From Burkholderiales bacterium (GTDB lineage: Bacteria > Pseudomonadota > Gammaproteobacteria > Burkholderiales > Ga0077523), in contig JAIEQG010000090.1 of the NCBI GenBank assembly GCA_019747905.1, positions 1 through 64,000 of the forward strand: 64,000 nucleotides of DNA, written 5' to 3'. The first letter of the stretch is position 1. Each line of letters begins with the position of its first letter. Of this stretch, positions 45,554 through 53,112 are shown one piece after another. Below the pieces are notes generated by a model. That model saw only the letters and a program-made list of their open reading frames with translations, had not been told where the DNA came from and ran no database searches. The translations under genes and the position numbers were made by a program.

Positions 45554-45667
45554 GCCACCCCCCCTCTTCCCCAGCCCCAACCCCAGCTTCAACCGCAAGC
45601 AATCCGACAGGCAATACTCCCGCGGCCCTTCCTGCCTCGCGAAGGACACCCCATCCACCTTGCCAAA
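45554..45667 (-). pseudogene. Decayed fragment of the BamE-like lipoprotein gene
   Basis: Read on the minus strand, this stretch gives GKVDGVSFARQEGPREYCLS followed by a degraded run ending GLGKRGGG. It aligns with the C-terminal end of the lipoprotein at 47.6-48.1 kb (EPGGVSFAGQDAVWEYCLPD and then FGEGKRVAG). The DNA is similar as well: both contain AGGCA(A/G)TACTCCC and CGAAGGACACCCC. It lacks a start and the whole N-terminal part, so it is a relic rather than a gene. Confidence 0.6.
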
Positions 45668-45714
45668 CGATCGCTTGCCTGAGCCGGCAGACCTTTGCTC
45701 GAGCGCCGTCCGCA

Positions 45715-46566
45715 TCATCGTGCGGGTTGCTCACGGACGAGGGTGGCCGGGCTGACACCGAACATGCGACGAAACGTGCGGCTCAAGTGGGCGGAGTCGG
45801 CAAACCCGGCCTTGTGTGCAGCCTCGGTCCAGGATCGGCCTTCGGTCATGACTTCCAGCGCACGAAGAATGCGAAGCCAGAGCACCAGGCCGCGGAAAGT
45901 CGTGCCTGTCTCCTCGACCAGCACGTGCCGCAGGCGGCTGGGTGAGAGGTGGACCGCTGCGGCCACCTGCGACAAGCTAACTGCCGATCCGCGCTGGCTC
46001 GAGAGGAAGTCGATCGCGGCGCACACACGGGCGCTGACGCGGGTTCTGTCGGGCGAGGGCCCCGCGAGTGAGGCAACGACCTTGCGTCCAGCATCGACGT
46101 AGGCGTCGTCGGCGGCAGCGGCGTTCTGTCGAAGCTCTTTCAGGACCGTCGTACCGCCGGCGCAGTCCCTCGGCAGCGCGGTGATGGCCGCGGTGCCGAA
46201 TCGCTTCATGAGAGCCCTCCCGGGATCCGTCTCCGGCTCGACAAAGACATGGGCGATCCAGCCGCCGCGACCGTCGAACTCGTGGCTGTGGTGGGGCATC
46301 ACGATAGCGGCCTGAAACTCGGCCCAACGGGGGGCGCCGCGTTCTCTTAGTACAAAGCCTGCGTCCTGCTCCCCCAGGGCAACCGTGATCTGAATGGCGT
46401 GGTGGGCATGGGGTGCGGCATGCCCTGCGTTGCGGCCGTACCAGAGGCTGCCGCCTTGCCAGGTGCAGATCCGGCCGATGCCGGCGACGTTCAGCGTGGC
46501 AGTCCGCGGAAGCTGCGGCGCCGCGACCAACGCGTCCGGCTGCGCACCCTGCTTTACCGGCGGCAC
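45715..46566 (-). CDS. AraC-family regulator
   Basis: A 283-residue regulator. The N-terminal cupin-like part contains HAAPHAHHAIQITVALG, typical of AraC sensors, and AIVMPHHSHEFDGRGGW. The C-terminal DNA-binding domain has SLSQVAAAVHLSPSRLRHVL and SWTEAAHKAGFADSAHLSRT, then FRRMFGVSPATL. It is divergent from the Cys-rich peptide gene, 116 bases apart, so it may control that pair. The His-rich sensor could bind a metal, but this is speculation. Confidence 0.85.
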   Translation of the reverse strand: MPPVKQGAQPDALVAAPQLPRTATLNVAGIGRICTWQGGSLWYGRNAGHAAPHAHHAIQITVALGEQDAGFVLRERGAPRWAEFQAAIVMPHHSHEFDGRGGWIAHVFVEPETDPGRALMKRFGTAAITALPRDCAGGTTVLKELRQNAAAADDAYVDAGRKVVASLAGPSPDRTRVSARVCAAIDFLSSQRGSAVSLSQVAAAVHLSPSRLRHVLVEETGTTFRGLVLWLRILRALEVMTEGRSWTEAAHKAGFADSAHLSRTFRRMFGVSPATLVREQPAR

Positions 46567-46682
46567 GGCATGTCCTTCAAGTCAGCCCTTTCGTTCAATT
46601 CCTTACCGGAGGACGCCAACACAATGCGCCCGTCGCTTGACCATCCCGGTCGGCGCTTGAACCAGTACGAAAGGAGATTGTG

Positions 46683-46856
46683 ATGGACCGTCGATTCCAA
46701 GATCAATGCCAGTGCGTCAACTGCCCGCAAGCGGGCTGTGATTGCGGTTGCCGGGCGACCGGCACGTTTGCGACACCAACAGCGCTTCCGCCCAGCTGCC
46801 AGTGCGCCGACCACTGCGGGTGTGACGCGGCTGAGCAGGGTTGCGTGTGCCGATGA
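46683..46856 (+). CDS. Cys-rich metallothionein-like peptide
   Basis: A 57-residue frame beginning MDRRFQDQCQCVNC. It contains 12 Cys (residues 9, 11, 14, 19, 21, 23, 39, 41, 45, 47, 54, 56) and His44, arranged as two clusters joined by a Thr/Ala/Pro linker: CQCVNC-CDCGC, then CQCADHCGC-CVC. Metallothioneins bind soft metals through such CxC pairs. A strong AGGAG ribosome site at 46672-46676 is 6 bases before the ATG. The stop overlaps the next gene's ATG by 4 bases. It is too short for usual gene callers. The Cys spacing differs from the classical SmtA/BmtA pattern, so a distinct type is possible. Confidence 0.72.
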   Translation: MDRRFQDQCQCVNCPQAGCDCGCRATGTFATPTALPPSCQCADHCGCDAAEQGCVCR

Positions 46857-47461
46857 ACAGTCCAGCCAGGCAACGTGCGATGCGCCCCCGGGACGACCGG
46901 CACCGGGTTCGATCATGGGTGTTTCCCTTCGTCGTGCTGGTAGCCCTGTCAGGATACTTGCGCGTCGCCCTGCCCTTTGCCGTCGATCCCGGCGGCATCG
47001 CAATCAACTACGTCGAGAACACCGGGAGTGTCGGATCTTCGGGTATGCCTACCGAGGACCAGTTCGACGAAATCGCCCGCGCCAGGTACGACGTGGTCGT
47101 GAACCTGGTACCGCCCGGATCGCTGGGTGCCCATCCGGACGAGCGCGAGCTCGTCGAAAGAAACAGAATGCGCTACGTCGGCATCCCTGTCAGCTACGCG
47201 GCGCCTCGCGCGGAGGATTTCGAGCAGTTCGTCCGCATTGTTCGAGAAAGCGCTGACGACCGTGTTCTGGTGCATTGTCAGCTTGGCTGGCGGGCATCGA
47301 CGTTCGTGTTCCTCTATCGCGTAGTGGAGCGGGGCGAGGATCCGGATGCGGCCTTCGAAGACGTGTTGCGCGTGTGGTCGCCAGCATCCCATTGGCGAGC
47401 GTTCATCCGGGACACCTTGCGCGAACGACACAAGGCCTTGCCTGCGCGGTTGGCAGCGTAG
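46853..47461 (+). CDS. Membrane-anchored CX4R (DUF442-like) phosphatase
   Basis: A 202-residue protein. A single N-terminal helix (WVFPFVVLVALSGYLRVALP) is followed by a soluble domain. Its PTP-like loop is HCQLGWRAS, a CX4R form as in the DUF442/Blh group rather than the usual CX5R. NLVPPGSLGAHPDERELVER and YVGIPVSY are in the usual pre-loop region. It may act on phosphorylated or thiol substrates; activity is inferred. The ATG lies within the stop of the Cys-rich peptide gene and has no separate ribosome site, so its translation depends on that gene. Confidence 0.75.
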   Translation: MNSPARQRAMRPRDDRHRVRSWVFPFVVLVALSGYLRVALPFAVDPGGIAINYVENTGSVGSSGMPTEDQFDEIARARYDVVVNLVPPGSLGAHPDERELVERNRMRYVGIPVSYAAPRAEDFEQFVRIVRESADDRVLVHCQLGWRASTFVFLYRVVERGEDPDAAFEDVLRVWSPASHWRAFIRDTLRERHKALPARLAA

Positions 47462-47480
47462 CCTCGGAGGAAACATCGCG

Positions 47481-47570
47481 GCCCCCACCCCGACCCTCCC
47501 CTGGCAAGCCGGGGGAGGGAGCCGCATACCCCTTCCCCCGGCTACGCCGGGGGAAGGTTGGGATGGGGGC
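47481..47570. repeat. REP-like palindromic element, copy 7
   Basis: Left half GCCCCCACCCCGACCCTCCC with hairpin CCCCTGGCAAGCCGGGGG (one mismatch) and right half CCTTCCCCCGGCTACGCCGG with GGAAGGTTGGGATGGGGGC. It fills the gap between the phosphatase stop and the convergent lipoprotein stop. Confidence 0.85.
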
Positions 47571-47589
47571 TGGCCCGAACGCCCCGAAC

Positions 47590-48060
47590 TCAGCTGTCCA
47601 CGCCCGCGACGCGCTTCCCCTCGCCGAACCGCACCTTCAACCGGCTCCGATCCGGCAGGCAGTACTCCCACACCGCATCCTGCCCAGCGAAGGACACCCC
47701 GCCCGGCTCGCCCAGGAGTTCCAGTACTTCCGCCGCCGAGGCCCCGCCGGCCTTCACTTGAGCGATGTCCTCCGGCCGGCGAATCGGCATGATCTCGCGC
47801 ACCTTCCCGTCACGTTCGTACACCACCCGCCAGGCACCCCAGGCGACGCGACGGTCGTTGAACTCCCAGACCTCTTCGCCCGAGCCGAGAAACCGCATGG
47901 CGTTCGGCAACCCGGTGCGGTTGCGCACCTCCTGCATCGTCCCGCCCTGGGGCGGCGTGCCGTAGATCGCGGCTTCGCCGGTCGGCCGTGCTGCACAACC
48001 GGCCAGGGCGGCCGCACCGATTGCCAGCGTGATCGCAAGTACATGGCGGATGGAGCGCAT
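47590..48060 (-). CDS. BamE/SmpA-like lipoprotein
   Basis: A 156-residue protein with a lipoprotein signal (VLAITLAIGAAALAGCAARP, Cys in LAGC). The mature part contains the OmlA/SmpA motifs GTPPQGGTMQEVRNRTGLPN and LLGEPGGVSF, in two short repeats with a Trp-Glu (VWEF/VWEY) element. BamE-like lipoproteins help outer-membrane assembly. Its start codon overlaps the stop of the preceding paralogue by one base (TGATG). A decayed third copy lies at 45.6 kb. Confidence 0.8.
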   Translation of the reverse strand: MRSIRHVLAITLAIGAAALAGCAARPTGEAAIYGTPPQGGTMQEVRNRTGLPNAMRFLGSGEEVWEFNDRRVAWGAWRVVYERDGKVREIMPIRRPEDIAQVKAGGASAAEVLELLGEPGGVSFAGQDAVWEYCLPDRSRLKVRFGEGKRVAGVDS

Positions 48061-48578
48061 CACGGCGTCAACCCTCCATACCCATGGGTGCTTCCGCTCC
48101 CCCGGTAATGCGCCCCGATCAGCGCCGTGCTCTTCAGCGTGTAGTCCGCATCGAACTCCACGACCAGCCGATGCCGCAGATTGCCGAAGTGGTGCAACCG
48201 CCACTCCCAATACAGCCGGTTGCGGATGAAGTAGATGAGGCTCGGCTCGCCCATGATCTCCACCAGTTCCTTCGAGGTCATGCCGGGCTTGATCTGCAGC
48301 TGGTCGGCATCCATCCGCATGCGCCGCGCACTCTTCACCACGTTGTCGGCACCGAACACGATGCGATAGGCATGGTAGCCGTTGGGGTTGTTGTTGTACT
48401 CCCAGATCTCCTCGCCTTCGGCATTGAACTTGATGACCGACGGCATGCCGATCCTCGACCGGACATCCTTCATGGTCGAACGGCCGGGGTCGATGCCCCA
48501 GGGCTTGGACTGGGCGAGCAATGCACCCGGGAGGCTCAAAGCCACCGCCAGGACCGCCCACCGCGAGAACCGCATCAT
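48060..48578 (-). CDS. BamE/SmpA-like secreted protein
   Basis: A 172-residue protein with a signal peptide (RFSRWAVLAVALSLPGALLA) ending before QSKPW, and no lipobox Cys. It has the paired motifs GRSTMKDVRSRIGMPS, EEIWEYNNNPNG, KPGMTSKELVEIMGEPSLIY and LYWEWRLHHFG, in the same order as its downstream paralogue. The two are probably a tandem duplication. Periplasmic or outer-membrane location is predicted; the BamE-like role is an inference from motif pattern. Confidence 0.78.
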   Translation of the reverse strand: MMRFSRWAVLAVALSLPGALLAQSKPWGIDPGRSTMKDVRSRIGMPSVIKFNAEGEEIWEYNNNPNGYHAYRIVFGADNVVKSARRMRMDADQLQIKPGMTSKELVEIMGEPSLIYFIRNRLYWEWRLHHFGNLRHRLVVEFDADYTLKSTALIGAHYRGSGSTHGYGGLTP

Positions 48579-48705
48579 GTCTTCTCCCGTTCGAACCGGA
48601 TCGTGCCGATTCGACTGATGCGCCCGGCGCGAGTTCAGGAACCCGAACCCCGTTCGCCGCGCGCCAGCGTTTCACGCTCCAGACTATCCGCCGACTGGAG
48701 CCGCC

Positions 48706-50013
48706 ATGCCCTTCCCGCGCTGCCTTGCCCTCGCCCTGCTGGCCTGCGCCACACCCGTCCACGCCTTCTGCGGCTTCTACGTCGGCAAGGCCGATGCCGG
48801 ACTGTTCAACGAAGCCTCGCAGGTGATCCTGGTGCGCGACGGCCACCGCACCGTCATCAGCATGCTCAACGACTACAAGGGCGAGCCTACCGAATTCGCG
48901 CTGGTCGTGCCGGTGCCGCACGTGCTGCCGCGCAGCCAGATCAACGTGGGCGACCGTCGCATCTTCGACCGCATCGATGCCTTCAGTGCGCCGCGCCTGG
49001 CGGAGTACTACGACGAAGACCCGTGTTCACCCCGCGAACTGGAGATGATGAAGCTGCGGCGGATGGCCCCCGCGTCGATCGCGATGGACGCCGCGATCAT
49101 GCCGAAGCGCTCGCTCGGCGTCACGGTGGAAGCCTCCTACACCGTGGGCGAATACGACATCGTGATCCTCTCCGCGGAGCAGTCCGATGGCCTGGAGACC
49201 TGGCTCATCGAGAACGGCTACCGCATCCCCCCTGGCGCCTCGCGCGCCCTCAAGCCCTACATCCGCCTCGACATGAAGTTCTTCGTGGCCAGGATCAACC
49301 TGCAGGAGCGCGCCAGGACCGGCCTCACCTACCTGCGCCCGCTGCAGTTCGCCTTCGAGAGCGAGAAATTCATGCTGCCGCTGCGCTTGGGGATGGTGAA
49401 CGCACGCGGCCCGCAGGACCTGATCGCCTTCATCCTCACGAAGAACGGGCGCGTGGAGGCCACCAACTACCGCACGGTCAAACTGCCCGCGAACATGGAC
49501 GTGCCGCTGTTCGTGAGCGGCGAGTTCAACCGCTTCTACAAGGCAATGTTCGACGAGCAGGCGAAACGCGAGAAGCACCGCGTCGTCTTCACCGAGTACT
49601 TCTGGGACATGAGCTGGTGCGACCCATGCGCAGCAGAACCATTGACGCCCGACGAGCTGCGCAAGAGCGGTGTTTTCTGGTTGAACGGTGACGACGGCCA
49701 AGGTGGCGCATCGAAGGTGATGCTCACACGCCTCCACGTGCGCTACACCCGCGCGACGTTTCCCGAAGACCTGATGTTCCAGGAGACCGCCGACCGCGAG
49801 AACTTCCAGACCCGCTACGTGCTGCGCCATCCGTGGACCGGCAAGGACGAGTGCGCCCAGGCAGCGGCCTACCGCGAATCCGTACGCAAGCGCCAACAGG
49901 TCGAAGCCACGACCCTGGCATCGCTGACCGGTTGGGAGCTCGGCGCCGTTCGCACCAGGATGGGCTTGCCGGCGCAACCCGAAGCCAAGTGGTGGGAACG
50001 GCTGTGGAACTGA
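48706..50013 (+). CDS. DUF2330 family protein
   Basis: A 435-residue secreted protein with a signal peptide (FPRCLALALLACATPVHAF). It begins FCGFYVGKADAGLFNEASQV, and the ISMLNDYKGEPTEFALVVPV segment is the DUF2330 signature. Many charged and aromatic strands follow, with Cys in SWCDPCAAEPL. The family is periplasmic and of unknown function. Its stop overlaps the start of the RnfD/NqrB-like gene by 10 bases, so the two are coupled. Confidence 0.85.
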   Translation: MPFPRCLALALLACATPVHAFCGFYVGKADAGLFNEASQVILVRDGHRTVISMLNDYKGEPTEFALVVPVPHVLPRSQINVGDRRIFDRIDAFSAPRLAEYYDEDPCSPRELEMMKLRRMAPASIAMDAAIMPKRSLGVTVEASYTVGEYDIVILSAEQSDGLETWLIENGYRIPPGASRALKPYIRLDMKFFVARINLQERARTGLTYLRPLQFAFESEKFMLPLRLGMVNARGPQDLIAFILTKNGRVEATNYRTVKLPANMDVPLFVSGEFNRFYKAMFDEQAKREKHRVVFTEYFWDMSWCDPCAAEPLTPDELRKSGVFWLNGDDGQGGASKVMLTRLHVRYTRATFPEDLMFQETADRENFQTRYVLRHPWTGKDECAQAAAYRESVRKRQQVEATTLASLTGWELGAVRTRMGLPAQPEAKWWERLWN

Positions 50014-50837
50014 GCCTCCGCCCCGGCATCGACACGTTGCGCGGCGCCCTGCCAAAAGATGCGCGCGTCTTCCAGATCCTGTTTCTCGCATCGCTCCTGT
50101 CCATGGGCGTGCTCGCGCGCGACTTCACGCTGCGGTGGGAACAGATGGCTCTCACCTTTGCCGCAGGTTTGATGACGCAGGTTTACGCATTGCACCGGAT
50201 CGGCATGCCGAACGGCAGCTATCTGAGCGCCGTCGTGACCTGCTTCGGCTTGTCCATCCTGCTCCGAGCCGACAGTTTGTGGGTGCATCCGCTGATCGCC
50301 ATCATCGCGATCGGCTCCAAGTTCGTCCTGCGGGTGAACGGCAAGCACCTCTACAACCCGGCCAATCTCGGCGTCATGGTCGCCCTGATCCTGCTGCCGG
50401 GCGCGTGGGTTTCACCAGGACAATGGGGTCACGATCTCATCGCCGCCGGGTGGTTCCTGATGCTGGGCAGTGTCGTCACCGGGCACGCGCGGCGCTGGGA
50501 CGTGAGCTGGATGTTCCTCGGGTGCTTCCTCGGCATGGTCGCGCTGCGGATGCTGCTGCTCGGGCAGAACCCCTGGGTCTTCGTCCACCAGCTCGGCAAC
50601 GGCGCCCTGCTGCTGTTCACCTTCTTCATGATCTCGGATCCGATGACCATTCCGAACCACCGTCGCGCACGCCTGCTGTACGCGGCGATCGTCGCCGGCT
50701 TCGCGATCTTCTGGCAGTACGGCCTGTTCAAGCCGAATGCGCTGGTTTGGGCGTTGTTCCTGTGCACGCCGCTCGTACCGCTGCTCGATCGGTGGTGGAA
50801 GGCGGAAAGATTCCAGTGGCGACCGGCCACGGGATGA
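50004..50837 (+). CDS. RnfD/NqrB-like membrane protein
   Basis: A 277-residue integral membrane protein with about eight helices. It resembles the RnfD/NqrB subunit family: KHLYNPANLGVMVALILLPG, ARRWDVSWMFLGCFLGMVAL and FTFFMISDPMTIPNHRRARL are its usual conserved loops. In the full complexes this subunit carries covalently bound FMN on a Thr; here the flavin-site region reads MISDPMTIP. No other Rnf/Nqr subunit is adjacent. The GTG start at 50004 is inside the DUF2330 gene. It may form a private redox pair with DUF2330. Confidence 0.78.
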   Translation: MELSLRPGIDTLRGALPKDARVFQILFLASLLSMGVLARDFTLRWEQMALTFAAGLMTQVYALHRIGMPNGSYLSAVVTCFGLSILLRADSLWVHPLIAIIAIGSKFVLRVNGKHLYNPANLGVMVALILLPGAWVSPGQWGHDLIAAGWFLMLGSVVTGHARRWDVSWMFLGCFLGMVALRMLLLGQNPWVFVHQLGNGALLLFTFFMISDPMTIPNHRRARLLYAAIVAGFAIFWQYGLFKPNALVWALFLCTPLVPLLDRWWKAERFQWRPATG

Positions 50838-50894
50838 CGCGCGACGCGGCAGCCGCTATCGTTGCGGGATCGCCCAACCCGCCGGTCCGAATCC

Positions 50895-51533
50895 ATGCCG
50901 CTGAAATCCCCCCGTACCACCGTCAAGCGCCTGCCGAAGCGTGGCCACTACGATGTCGAGACCGTTCATGCCATCCTCGATTCCGCCTTCATCTGTCACG
51001 TGGGCTTCGTCGCGAACGGCCAACCCTTCGTCATTCCCACCGGCTTCGGCCGCGACGGCGACACGCTCTACATCCACGGCTCGGCGGTGAGCCGCACGCT
51101 CAAGTCTCTGGCCGAGGGCATACCCATGTGCCTGACGGTGACGATCCTGGACGGCCTCGTACTGGCGCGTTCCGGTTTTCACTCGTCGATGAACTATCGC
51201 TCGGTGGTCGTGCTCGGCAACGCCAAGCCCGTCGCCTCGGAGAAGAAGGAACACGCACTCGTCGTCATCTCGGAAAACATCCTGAAGGGCCGCTGGGACG
51301 AAATCCGCAGGCCGACGCGCAAGGAGCTGAACGGCACGTTGGTGCTGGAGCTGCCGATCGAGGAAGCCTCGGCCAAGATCCGGACCGGCGGGCCGATCGA
51401 CGATGAAGAGGACTACGCGATGCCGGTCTGGGCAGGTGTCGTGCCGCTGGCACTGAAGGCGGGGAAGCCGATTCCGGATGAGCGGTTGCCGGATTCGATT
51501 CCGGTGCCCGCTTACGTCAAGCGGCGGCGTTGA
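50895..51533 (+). CDS. PNPOx-like flavoprotein
   Basis: A 212-residue protein of the PNPOx-like split-barrel family, with ILDSAFICHVGFVANGQPFV near the N-terminus, FVIPTGFGRDGDTLYIHG and SMNYRSVVVLGNAKPV. It is larger than the minimal PNPOx domain and has a C-terminal extension (GRWDEIRRPTRKELN). Homologues bind FMN and may degrade or buffer vitamins or nitro compounds. The substrate is unknown. ATG 50895 is chosen over an earlier in-frame codon at 50862. Confidence 0.78.
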   Translation: MPLKSPRTTVKRLPKRGHYDVETVHAILDSAFICHVGFVANGQPFVIPTGFGRDGDTLYIHGSAVSRTLKSLAEGIPMCLTVTILDGLVLARSGFHSSMNYRSVVVLGNAKPVASEKKEHALVVISENILKGRWDEIRRPTRKELNGTLVLELPIEEASAKIRTGGPIDDEEDYAMPVWAGVVPLALKAGKPIPDERLPDSIPVPAYVKRRR

Positions 51534-51606
51534 CCGTCACCCGGCTGCGGCGAACCATGTTTCGTTGCTCCCGGTCGATCCACCACACGTAAACGGAGGA
51601 GCAATC

Positions 51607-52050
51607 ATGCCAGGTACCGTCCGCCTGCACCGCGTACTACGCGCCCCGCCTGAGATCGTCTACAAAGCATTCCTCGATCCGGACGCGATGGCGAGATGGC
51701 TGCCGCCCTACGGCTTCACCGCCAAGGTGCACCACATGGACGCCAAGGTCGGCGGCATGTTCAGGATGTCGTTCACCAATTTCAGGACCGGCAACGGCCA
51801 CGCCTTCGGCGGTTCGTATCTGGAACTGGTGCCCGGCAAACGCCTCCGGTACACCGACAAGTTCGACGACCCGAATCTCGCGGGCGAGATCGTGGTGACG
51901 GTGGACCTGACGAAGGTCTCCTGCGGCACCGAGATGAACGTCGTGCAGGAAGGCATTCCCGACGTGATCCCGCTGGAGATGTGCTACCTCGGCTGGCAGG
52001 AGTCACTCAAGCAACTGGCGACGCTCGTCGAACCCGATATCCCAGGCTGA
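51607..52050 (+). CDS. SRPBCC/AHSA1-family protein
   Basis: A 147-residue protein with the helix-grip fold of the START/AHSA1 superfamily. The family motif VYKAFLDPDAMARWLPP is near residues 18-35, followed by the strand run GGMFRMSFTNFRTGNGHAFG and YLELVPGKRLRYTD, and the C-terminal helix GWQESLKQLATLVE. Such domains bind hydrophobic ligands. ATG 51607 follows AGGAG. It is followed 9 bases later by the RibD-like gene. Confidence 0.85.
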   Translation: MPGTVRLHRVLRAPPEIVYKAFLDPDAMARWLPPYGFTAKVHHMDAKVGGMFRMSFTNFRTGNGHAFGGSYLELVPGKRLRYTDKFDDPNLAGEIVVTVDLTKVSCGTEMNVVQEGIPDVIPLEMCYLGWQESLKQLATLVEPDIPG

Positions 52051-52059
52051 AGGCGAGCC

Positions 52060-52707
52060 ATGCCCAAGTTGCGCGTCAGTGCCTTCGGACTGTCGATCGA
52101 TGGCTTCGGTGCCGGTGCGCACCAGAGCCTCGAGAATCCACTAGGCGTCGGTGGCGAGAGTCTGCACCACTGGTTCTTTCCGACACGCACTTTTCAGAAG
52201 ATGCACGGCAGCGGCGACGGAACGACCGGCGTCGATGAAGACTTCGCTGCCCAATCCATGGCCAACCTCGGTGCATGGATCCTCGGTCGCAACATGTTCG
52301 GGCCGATCCGCGGTCCGTGGTCCGACGAGAACTGGAAAGGCTGGTGGGGTGAGGAGCCGCCCTATCATGTGCCCGTGTTCGTCCTCACCCATCATCCACG
52401 GCCGCCGTTGGTGATGAAGGGTGGTACGACCTTTTACTTCGTGACCGAGGGCATCCATGAAGCGCTGAAGCGCGCGCAAGAGGCTGCGGGGGGCAAGGAC
52501 ATCCGGGTGGGTGGTGGCGCTGCAACCATCCGGCAGTATCTGCGTGCCGGGTTGATCGAAGAGATGCACCTTGCGATCTCGCCGGTCATCCTCGGCTCAG
52601 GTGAAAGCCTGCTCGAAGGCATCGACCTGCTTGCGCTCGGATTCCAGTGCACGCGGCACGTCACTACGCCGAGTGCAATGCACGTGGTGTTGTCGAATAC
52701 CAAGTAG
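52060..52707 (+). CDS. Dihydrofolate-reductase-like (RibD C-terminal) protein
   Basis: A 215-residue protein of the RibD C-terminal/DHFR-like family. It has MPKLRVSAFGLSIDGFGAGA, the NLGAWILGRNMFGPIRGPW segment, and the NADPH-binding DIRVGGGAATIRQYLRAGLI motif, plus LAISPVILGSGESLLEG near the end. It probably reduces an unknown substrate with NADPH. A 10-bp stem (GCCGCCGCGT/ACGCGGCGGC at 52710-52733) follows its stop and may end its transcript. Immediately beyond lies the tex duplication. Confidence 0.85.
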   Translation: MPKLRVSAFGLSIDGFGAGAHQSLENPLGVGGESLHHWFFPTRTFQKMHGSGDGTTGVDEDFAAQSMANLGAWILGRNMFGPIRGPWSDENWKGWWGEEPPYHVPVFVLTHHPRPPLVMKGGTTFYFVTEGIHEALKRAQEAAGGKDIRVGGGAATIRQYLRAGLIEEMHLAISPVILGSGESLLEGIDLLALGFQCTRHVTTPSAMHVVLSNTK

Positions 52708-52709
52708 TC

Positions 52710-52733
52710 GCCGCCGCGTGGATACGCGGCGGC
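52710..52733 (+). terminator. Possible terminator hairpin without T-run
   Basis: A perfect 10-bp inverted repeat with a GGAT loop starts 3 bases after the RibD-like stop. There is no T-tract, so intrinsic termination is uncertain. It lies next to the left end of the tex repeat, so it could also be part of an old junction. Confidence 0.35.
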
Positions 52734-52737
52734 CGCC

Positions 52738-53013
52738 TCACCCCCGCTTTAGCGCCCGCGCCAACGCCTCGGCCATCGCAGCGTTGGCTGGCGCAGGCTG
52801 CGATCCCGGGCGCGGTCCAGGAGTCGGTTTCCCGCCACGCGCCCGTGCATCCTGCCCCGCGTGGGAGGGAGCCTTCTTCGTTCCGCCGCGCGGTGATGGC
52901 CGTTCCTCGCGCCGCTCTCCACGACCGCCATCACGTCGCCCGGCACCCTCGCGCGGAGCATCGTCCAACCGCATGGTCAGCGCTATGCGCTTGCGCTCCA
53001 GGTCCACCTCGAC
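52738..53013 (-). pseudogene. Detached 3' fragment of tex
   Basis: Bases 52740-53013 match 57603-57876 with one difference seen (53002 versus 57865). They translate on the minus strand to the same C-terminus as tex: the end of the S1 region ([16 protein letters not shown]), the Arg/Gly-rich tail and ALARALKRG, followed by a TGA stop in place of TAA. It has no tex 5' sequence; beyond 53013 it diverges at once. It is best read as a displaced 3' end left by insertion or recombination, not a working gene. Confidence 0.85.
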
Positions 53014-53112
53014 TCGCGGGCTGACCATACAGACGTCCTTGGCATATCGATGGGCCGGAGCCGCTTCCACCCGTAGTTCACCTGCCATAGCCGACCGTGT
53101 AGATTCTCGGCC

